From assembly GCA_035489755.1 (NCBI GenBank), contig DATGZK010000064.1, positions 36,436 to 100,435 of the forward strand: 64,000 nt of DNA, in the 5' to 3' direction. The notes beneath the pieces are model-generated. The model was not told where the DNA came from and ran no database searches. It was given only the letters and a program-made list of their open reading frames with translations. Positions 58,826 to 64,000 of the stretch are shown here, piece after piece. This DNA is from UBA9160 sp035489755 (GTDB taxonomy: Bacteria > Myxococcota_A > UBA9160). The position numbers and the translations under genes were made by a program. Positions within the stretch are counted from its first letter, which is position 1, and every line of letters begins with the position of its first letter.

Positions 58826-59721
58826 CGCGCTCCACATCCCAGAGCTACGAGCTCGTGATCTTTGACTGCGACGGAGTCCTCGTCGACAGCGAGCCGATCG
58901 CGAACCGCTTGTTCGCCGAGATGCTGACCGGCGAAGGGCTCGCCCTCACGACGAGCGAGGCGATGCGTCGCTACATGGGCCGTTCCTTCGCTTCTTGCCG
59001 CGAGATGATCGAGTCAGAGCTTGGGAGGGCCTTGCCTGCGGGATTCTTCGCTGAGCTCTGCGAGCGCACGCTTCGGGCCTTTCGCCACGAGCTGCGTCGG
59101 GTCGAGGGTGTGGGGGACGTGCTCGATCAGATTTCAACGCCGATCTGCGTGGCAAGCAGCAGTACCCATGAGCGGCTGCGTCTTTCGCTCGAGGTCACGG
59201 ATTTGCTTTCGCGCTTCGAGGGCCGGATTTTCAGCGCCTACGACGTCCCGCGCGGCAAGCCCGCGCCGGACCTTTTTCTTCATGCCGCGCGCCGGATGGG
59301 CGCGGCGCCGGAGCGCTGCGCCGTAGTCGAGGACTCGGCCCCCGGAGTCGAGGCCGGCATGTCGGCGGGAATGAGGGTGTATGGCTATGCCTGGCACGGC
59401 GATGCCCGCGCGCTCCGCGCCGCGGGTGCCCGTGTCTTTCATCGCATGCCGGAGCTCTCAACTCTGCTGGTTTCGCAGCTGGCTCACCCCGCACAGAGGG
59501 GCGAAAAGGGTCCCCTTGAAAGAAACGCTGCGGGCCGGCCGCAAGCTTACCGGTACCCGCTGCGCGGCTATGGCAGCTCCGGCCCGGCAATCCCTCGGGC
59601 CAAGGCGTGTGCGACAAGGCGCCGCAGTCCGCCGCGAAAATTGTGCGCGTGCAGGCCGCTCTTGCGCATGAGCTCCGCCAGGTGTGCGCTCTTCAGGCCG
59701 AACTCGCAATACACCAGGTAG
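58822..59721 (+). CDS. HAD-superfamily phosphatase, beta-phosphoglucomutase-like
   Basis: A HAD hydrolase with motif I FDCDGVLVDSEP, motif II VASSS, motif III Lys in RGKPAPDLF and motif IV VEDSAPGVEAG. These residues dephosphorylate or isomerise sugar phosphates. Family members have ~220 residues, but here the frame stays open for 299 and the last ~80 residues (from HPAQRGEKG on) look unrelated to the family. The final 154 bp overlap the convergent thiI gene. A sequencing frameshift near 59490 or a genuine long overlap would both explain this. Start TTG overlaps the DUF2164 stop. Confidence 0.8.
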   Translation: MTRSTSQSYELVIFDCDGVLVDSEPIANRLFAEMLTGEGLALTTSEAMRRYMGRSFASCREMIESELGRALPAGFFAELCERTLRAFRHELRRVEGVGDVLDQISTPICVASSSTHERLRLSLEVTDLLSRFEGRIFSAYDVPRGKPAPDLFLHAARRMGAAPERCAVVEDSAPGVEAGMSAGMRVYGYAWHGDARALRAAGARVFHRMPELSTLLVSQLAHPAQRGEKGPLERNAAGRPQAYRYPLRGYGSSGPAIPRAKACATRRRSPPRKLCACRPLLRMSSARCALFRPNSQYTR

Positions 59722-61082
59722 TTCCGATGAGGATCGAACTTCGGGTACGCGGCGGCCGCGCGTGCGAAGTCCAGCCACAGTGCACCGGGCCAGTGCCAGC
59801 CTTGGTAGGCGGCGCGCGGACGCAGATCGATCACGATGGCGTCCTCGGGGATCGCGTCGAGCTCGAGCTCCGCGGCGCCCGCGGCGACGCTCTCGAGGTC
59901 GAGTGAGCGAAGGTGGAAGACCTTGCGCGCGATCACCGCATTCGTGAGCCAGGTCAGATCGAGCTTGGACTCCTCGCCGAGGACGGCGGCGAGCTGAGCT
60001 TCTGTAGCGGGACGGCCGGGTGCGAGCGCACAGTACTCGCCCACCACCGCGGACAGCTCGTAGGTACCGATTGCCCGCGCGACAGCGAGGATCTCGTCCT
60101 TGTTCATCCCGATCACCGGGCGCAGCACCGGAAGCGTGGCAGCCGGCGTGATCACGGCGAGATTCGCCAGCGTTTGCGAAGAAACCTGTCCCAAGGCTTC
60201 ACCCGTCACAAGCGCGATGGCGCGTCGCTCCTTCGCCACCGCCTCGGCGGCGCGCAGCATGAGACGCTTCAACAACACCTGCCAGTAGCGAGGTTGGGTT
60301 CGGGCTTGCAGCTGTTCGGCGAGCGGGCGGAAGTCGATCGCGTGCAGCCGCGGCGCCGACCCATAGGACCAACGATCGGCCAGCGTCTTCATGACGCGCA
60401 GCACGCCGGCCTCGTGCGCCGCGCCCCCGAGATTGCAAAAGACATGGTCGAGGGCGACGCCGCGCTTCTGAACCAGCCACGCGGCCACGGCCGAATCGAA
60501 GCCGCCGGAGACGAGCGCAACCGCCCGTCCCTCGACGCCGAGCGGGAGCCCCGCCGGACCGGCCACGCGTTCGGGGAAGAAGTAGGCCTCGCCGCTGGAA
60601 AACTCTACGAAGGCTGTCACCTCCGGCGCGTCCAGATCCACGCCCGTCGAAAGCGGCAACAGGCGGCGGCCGAGGTCGCGCTCGACCTCGCGCGAGGAAA
60701 GCGAAGAGGACGTGCGGTCGCCCACCCTTCGGGCGCGAACCGCGAAGCGCTTGCCCTTCACCCGATCGCCGAAAATCTCGGCGCCCGCCTCGACGACGTC
60801 ATCGAGTGTCGCGACAGACCGCCGCACTGCGGGGGAGATCGACTGGATGCCGAACACGCGGGCCAGGACGGCGGTGGCTCGGGGTTCGGAGGCCTCGACA
60901 AAGATGCGGTTGTGGGTGCGCACGATGTGGGCACGCAGCTCTTCCGCCCGCATGGCGTCCTTCAGGTTCCGCATGAGCCGCGCGCGGAAGCGCGCCTGGG
61001 TGGGACGCGACTTTGTCCAGATCTCCCCGGACAGGCGCAGTACGACTAGGTGCGGTAGGAGTTGCCGTCTCGTTTCGGGCAT
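59568..61082 (-). CDS. thiI: ThiI-type tRNA sulfurtransferase with rhodanese domain
   Basis: A 504-residue ThiI-like protein: THUMP domain (~30-170), PP-loop adenylating domain with LVSGGFDSAVAAW near residue 190, and a C-terminal rhodanese domain (~400-504) with the persulfide-forming Cys459 in LVYCEFGLKS. E. coli ThiI has its rhodanese Cys at 456, so the architecture is the same. It would make 4-thiouridine in tRNA and possibly supply sulfur for thiazole synthesis. GGAGGATT precedes the ATG. The upstream promoter overlaps that of the divergent NfeD gene. Confidence 0.9.
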   Translation of the reverse strand: MPETRRQLLPHLVVLRLSGEIWTKSRPTQARFRARLMRNLKDAMRAEELRAHIVRTHNRIFVEASEPRATAVLARVFGIQSISPAVRRSVATLDDVVEAGAEIFGDRVKGKRFAVRARRVGDRTSSSLSSREVERDLGRRLLPLSTGVDLDAPEVTAFVEFSSGEAYFFPERVAGPAGLPLGVEGRAVALVSGGFDSAVAAWLVQKRGVALDHVFCNLGGAAHEAGVLRVMKTLADRWSYGSAPRLHAIDFRPLAEQLQARTQPRYWQVLLKRLMLRAAEAVAKERRAIALVTGEALGQVSSQTLANLAVITPAATLPVLRPVIGMNKDEILAVARAIGTYELSAVVGEYCALAPGRPATEAQLAAVLGEESKLDLTWLTNAVIARKVFHLRSLDLESVAAGAAELELDAIPEDAIVIDLRPRAAYQGWHWPGALWLDFARAAAAYPKFDPHRNYLVYCEFGLKSAHLAELMRKSGLHAHNFRGGLRRLVAHALARGIAGPELP

Positions 61083-61111
61083 GTGGCAATCCTCCCGTGC
61101 GCGGACGGGGA

Positions 61112-61121
61112 AATATAGACT
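61112..61121. promoter_or_regulatory. overlapping divergent -10 elements (thiI / NfeD)
   Basis: AATATAGACT holds TATAGA (61114-61119) and TAGACT (61116-61121) on the plus strand and TATATT (61117-61112) on the minus strand. Both genes have Shine-Dalgarno sequences downstream (GGGGGTGGAG and GGAGG), so leaders here are ~25 nt, unlike the leaderless cases elsewhere in the window. Confidence 0.45.
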
Positions 61122-61145
61122 GCGGCCAACCTCGGGGGTGGAGCG

Positions 61146-61571
61146 ATGTCGTGGTGGGTATGGTTCGTCCTCGGCTTCATCCTTCTCGGGGGCGAGGTGG
61201 TGACTCCGGGAGGCTTTTACCTGCTCTTCTTCGGGTTTGGAGCGCTCTGCGTCGGACTTCTCGGGCTTGTTGGCCTCGCCGGACCGGTCTGGGCCCAGTG
61301 GTTCCTCTTCACCTTGTTCTCGGTCCTCTTCCTCGTGCTGGTGCGGCCGCGATTTCTGGGCCGGCTCCGCACTCCGGATGGGCTCGTGGACGATACGCTC
61401 GTCGGAGAGTCTGCCCTCGTGCAGAGCGCGATCGCGCCGGGGGCGCTCGGAAGGGGTGAGCTGCGGGGCTCGACCTGGACGCTTTCCAACGCAGGCAGCG
61501 TGCCGCTTCAGCCGGGTGACCGCTGCCGTGTCGAACGCGTCGAGGGGCTCACGCTCCACGTGCGCAAGTAG
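61146..61571 (+). CDS. NfeD-family membrane protein
   Basis: A 141-residue short NfeD protein: two or three transmembrane helices (FILLGGEVVTPGGFYLLFFG, WAQWFLFTLFSVLFLVLV) and a C-terminal OB-fold (LVGESALVQSAIAPGALGRGEL, LQPGDRCRVERVEGLTLHV). NfeD proteins pair with SPFH proteins; the next gene 11 bp downstream is exactly such a protein. They probably form a membrane-quality-control complex. Confidence 0.9.
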   Translation: MSWWVWFVLGFILLGGEVVTPGGFYLLFFGFGALCVGLLGLVGLAGPVWAQWFLFTLFSVLFLVLVRPRFLGRLRTPDGLVDDTLVGESALVQSAIAPGALGRGELRGSTWTLSNAGSVPLQPGDRCRVERVEGLTLHVRK

Positions 61572-61582
61572 GAGGTAGGGAT

Positions 61583-62545
61583 ATGGAAACGGGTGCTGTC
61601 ATCGCTGTCCTTGGACTCGCGCTTCTGGCGGTGATTGTCGTCGCAAAGGCGGCGACCATCGTTCCGCAGCAAGCGGCATTCGTGGTGGAGCGGCTCGGCA
61701 AATACAGCAAGACGTTTCAAGCCGGCTTTCACATCCTCGTGCCGTTCATCGACCGGATCGCGTATCGCCAGACGCTGAAGGAGCAGCCCATCGACGTCGC
61801 CGAGCAGGTGTGCATCACCAAAGACAACGTACAAGTCACGGTGGACGGCATCTTGTACTTAAAGGTGCTCGATCCTGAGCGGGCGTCCTACGGTGTCGCG
61901 GACTACGAGTTCGCCATCCAACAGCTCGCGCAGACCACGCTGCGCAGTGAGATTGGCAAGATCGAGCTCGACCGCACGTTCGAAGAGCGTACGACGATCA
62001 ACTCACTCGTGGTCTCAGAACTCGACAAGGCCACCGCGCCCTGGGGCGTCAAAGTGCTGCGCTACGAAATCCGGAACATTATGCCGCCGAAGGATGTGCT
62101 GACAGCGATGGAAAAGCAGATGAGGGCGGAGCGCGAGAAGCGTGCGGTGATCCTTCAGTCCGAGGGCGAGCGCGACGCGAAGATCAACGAGGCCGAGGGC
62201 GAGAAACAGCGCGTGATCAAGCAGTCAGAGGCCTCGAAGCAGCAGCAGATCAACGAGGCGCAGGGCCAGGCCGAGGCCATCCTCTCGGTTGCGACGGCGA
62301 CCTCCGAAGGTCTGCGCAGGCTGGCCGAGGCTTTGCGGGTGGAGGGCGGAGTGCGCGCGATGCAGCTCCGCATCGCAGAGGACTACCTCGCGAAGTTCGG
62401 CGAGCTTGCAAAGGCCGGCAACACCTTCGTCGTGCCCGCCAATCTCTCGGATCTGGCGAGCATGATCGCCCTCGCGACCGGAACGCTGCGCCGCGATGGC
62501 GCTGCACCCGGACCGCCGAACCCCGCAGCGACCGGAGGCCATTAG
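61583..62545 (+). CDS. SPFH/Band 7 protein (stomatin/QmcA-like)
   Basis: A 320-residue SPFH protein with one N-terminal membrane helix (AVIAVLGLALLAVIVVAKAA). AFVVERLGKYSKTFQAGFHILVPFIDR is the start of the band-7 domain and AEREKRAVILQSEGERDAKINEAEGEK the coiled-coil that assembles the ring. Stomatin-type proteins organise membrane microdomains and regulate proteases. GGAGG precedes the ATG. It is cotranscribed with NfeD. Confidence 0.93.
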   Translation: METGAVIAVLGLALLAVIVVAKAATIVPQQAAFVVERLGKYSKTFQAGFHILVPFIDRIAYRQTLKEQPIDVAEQVCITKDNVQVTVDGILYLKVLDPERASYGVADYEFAIQQLAQTTLRSEIGKIELDRTFEERTTINSLVVSELDKATAPWGVKVLRYEIRNIMPPKDVLTAMEKQMRAEREKRAVILQSEGERDAKINEAEGEKQRVIKQSEASKQQQINEAQGQAEAILSVATATSEGLRRLAEALRVEGGVRAMQLRIAEDYLAKFGELAKAGNTFVVPANLSDLASMIALATGTLRRDGAAPGPPNPAATGGH

Positions 62546-62557
62546 GGGGTGACCGGT

Positions 62558-63280
62558 ATGCGCGCTCTGCGCGCCCTTTGCCTCGACCTGGACGACACGA
62601 TTCTGGATGAGCAGTCGAGCCTCGAACAAGGCTGGCAGCAAGCTGCGGACCACGTTGTCGAGGCCTGTCCGCAGCTCACGCGCGAGGTGGCGGTCGCGGA
62701 GCTGGAGCGGGCCCGGCGCTGGTACTGGGAGGACGTGGACCGGGAGCGCCGTGGTCGACTCGACCTTTACGCGGCGCGCTTCGAGATCATGAGCCGGGCT
62801 CTTGAGCGGGTCGGTCCGCCTTCGCCCGGGCTCGCGGCGGCCCTCGCCCGCGAGCTCACCGACTACCGGGAGGCGACTGTGCGGCTCGTGCCGGGGGCAC
62901 GCGAACTCCTTGCGCGCCTGCGCGCCGTTCTGCCGCGGATGGCTCTTGTCACCAACGGCGCGGCGGCCCCGCAGCGCGCGAAGATCGAGCGCTTCGCATT
63001 GGCCCCTTTTTTCCATCATATCCAGGTCGAAGGCGAGTTCGGTGCGGGGAAGCCCGACCGTCGGGTATACGAGCATGTGCTGGGGAGACTTGGCGCAGCC
63101 CCGCACGAGAGCATGATGGTGGGCGACAACTTCGTCTGTGACGTCATCGGACCTCTCGCTCTCGGCATGCAGGCCGCCTGGGTCGACGCCTCGGGCATGG
63201 GTCGCAGCCCGCAGCCCGCTCCGCGGCCGCACCTGACGCTGCGTTCCATCCTCGAGCTGGCGGATTGTCTCCAGTGCTAG
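62558..63280 (+). CDS. HAD-family hydrolase
   Basis: A 240-residue HAD phosphatase. Motif I is CLDLDDTILDE, motif II VTNGA, Lys in GKPDRRVYEHVL, and motif IV GDNFVCDVIG. This pattern is that of YjjG/PyrP2-like nucleotide phosphatases. The ATG at 62558 was preferred over the GTG at 62549, because the GTG lies within the likely Shine-Dalgarno GGGGGTG. It starts 12 bp after the SPFH stop. Confidence 0.87.
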   Translation: MRALRALCLDLDDTILDEQSSLEQGWQQAADHVVEACPQLTREVAVAELERARRWYWEDVDRERRGRLDLYAARFEIMSRALERVGPPSPGLAAALARELTDYREATVRLVPGARELLARLRAVLPRMALVTNGAAAPQRAKIERFALAPFFHHIQVEGEFGAGKPDRRVYEHVLGRLGAAPHESMMVGDNFVCDVIGPLALGMQAAWVDASGMGRSPQPAPRPHLTLRSILELADCLQC

Positions 63281-63410
63281 CCCTGCCGAAGCTTTTCCCG
63301 TCGCGATTCCCCCCCAGTCGGAAGAAATTCCTCCTCCCGAGGCCTCTACACGCTTGACGGAGCCCACGTTGGCATGGGATGACACGAGGGCCGTTTTCTA
63401 GGGGGTGGCC

Positions 63411-64000
63411 GTGGCTGGAATCCGCATCCGGGATCGATTTGCCGCTTTCACGTTGGTCCTCGCGCTTGCCTCGGGCTGCGCGTCAGGCTCGGTACCTCGG
63501 CCGCTTTACTGCGGCCTCGCCGGAGCACTGGTCGGTGGCGCCGGCGGGGTCGGCCTCCAGGCCGGGGTGCATGGTTGGCACGCTTCTGCCGGAACGCTTG
63601 GGGCGGGCGCCGCGATCGGGGCCGTGGCTGGCTGGCTCCTTGGAGCTGGCATTTGCCTTGCGCTCTACAAGGAGGAGAAGAAAGAGGCTCCGCCTCCGCC
63701 TCCGCCGCCCCCGAAGGCTGAGCCCGCGCCTCCGCCCAAGGAGAAGATCGTTCTTCGTGGTGTGAACTTCGACTTTGACAAGGCCACGATCCGCCCCGAT
63801 GCCAAGGTCATCTTGGATGAGGCAGCGGCCATCCTGAAGCGCAATCCCGACGTCAAGGTCAATGTGGATGGCTACACCGACAGCATCGGCACCAAGGAGT
63901 ACAACCAGAAGCTGTCCGAACGCCGCGCGGCGTCGGTGGCCGACTACCTTGGCAAGGCGGGAGTCGACAGATCTCACCTCACGCCGAGAGGCTTCGGATT
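63411..64000 (+). CDS. OmpA/Pal-family lipoprotein (3' end outside window)
   Basis: The 196 visible residues show a signal peptide with lipobox LASGC, then a Gly-rich hydrophobic segment like a glycine zipper (GALVGGAGGVG, AGAAIGAVAGW), a Pro/Lys linker, and an OmpA C-terminal peptidoglycan-binding domain: FDFDKATIRPDAKVILDEAA, VDGYTDSIGTKEYNQKLSERRA and LTPRGFG. It would tether the outer membrane to peptidoglycan. GTG 63411 was chosen over GTG 63405. The gene is cut by the right edge. Confidence 0.9.
   Translation, partial: MAGIRIRDRFAAFTLVLALASGCASGSVPRPLYCGLAGALVGGAGGVGLQAGVHGWHASAGTLGAGAAIGAVAGWLLGAGICLALYKEEKKEAPPPPPPPPKAEPAPPPKEKIVLRGVNFDFDKATIRPDAKVILDEAAAILKRNPDVKVNVDGYTDSIGTKEYNQKLSERRAASVADYLGKAGVDRSHLTPRGFG

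Noticed and set aside
63354..63382. TTGACG before the OmpA-family gene as promoter
   Set aside because: No acceptable -10 box occurs at 16-19 bp spacing, and a sigma-54 GG/GC pair is not present either, so I do not call it.
1..64000. tRNA, rRNA, insertion sequence, integrase, phage or attachment-site signals
   Set aside because: None seen on either strand: no tRNA T-loop and acceptor pairs, no transposase or recombinase motifs, and no change in codon character that would mark an island.

Overview
This is a GC-rich, gene-dense bacterial chromosome segment with 66 protein genes, two of them cut by the window edges. I see no rRNA or tRNA genes, insertion sequences, phage genes or CRISPR arrays. 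Envelope genes point to a Gram-negative cell: LolA-like proteins, a DUF1302-type barrel, an OmpA/Pal-type lipoprotein, MMPL exporter and many lipoboxes. Two P450s, a zinc MDR alcohol dehydrogenase, a luciferase-like monooxygenase, a thiolase-DUF35 fusion and a Ser/Thr kinase suggest a metabolically versatile soil or sediment lineage of the former Deltaproteobacteria (Myxococcota or Binatota-like). That placement is inference and has not been tested by phylogeny.

Layout. 1-6.6 kb: edge-truncated O-methyltransferase, two TPR proteins, GNAT acetyltransferases, a membrane metallophosphoesterase, and a TetR/CYP125-like P450 pair with a perfect 16-bp palindrome. 6.7-11.1 kb: alcohol dehydrogenase, then a Ppx and CYTH-CHAD polyphosphate pair. 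11.2-15.9 kb: thiolase-DUF35 fusion lacking the usual nucleophilic Cys, SppA, SRPBCC protein, alpha/beta hydrolase. 16-20.6 kb: ECF sigma factor, zinc-finger anti-sigma candidate, DUF3106 protein, LolA-like and DUF1302-like proteins. 20.6-22.9 kb: Ser/Thr kinase with a BamE-like tail and a PPOX protein.

22.9-56.7 kb holds the main feature: a dispersed aryl-polyene-like biosynthetic locus broken into at least six transcription units and interleaved with ordinary genes (Cys/Met PLP enzyme, exonuclease III, esterase, TauE, P450). It encodes an aromatic ammonia-lyase, a ketosynthase plus chain-length factor, FabG, two dehydratase domains, three carrier proteins, two AMP-ligases, a glycosyltransferase, two acyltransferases, a thioesterase, LolA/MMPL/DUF3261 export proteins, two COG4648-like membrane proteins, two flavoproteins with both halogenase motifs, a CrtI-like FAD enzyme and a condensation-like acyltransferase. 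The expected logic (inference) is: ammonia-lyase makes an arylacrylate starter; AMP-ligase loads it on ACP; KS/CLF, FabG and dehydratases extend a polyene; halogenase-like and CrtI-like enzymes tailor it; acyl- and glycosyltransferases attach it to a lipid; LolA and MMPL proteins move it to the outer membrane.

56.7-64 kb: amidase, VOC protein, DUF2164, two HAD phosphatases, ThiI with rhodanese domain, NfeD and SPFH membrane pair, and a truncated OmpA-family lipoprotein.

Gene starts are often coupled to the preceding stop by ATGA, GTGA or TTGA overlaps. About ten genes have a TANNNT element 5-9 nt before the start codon and no Shine-Dalgarno, which suggests leaderless mRNAs. Several divergent pairs share symmetric -10 sequences.
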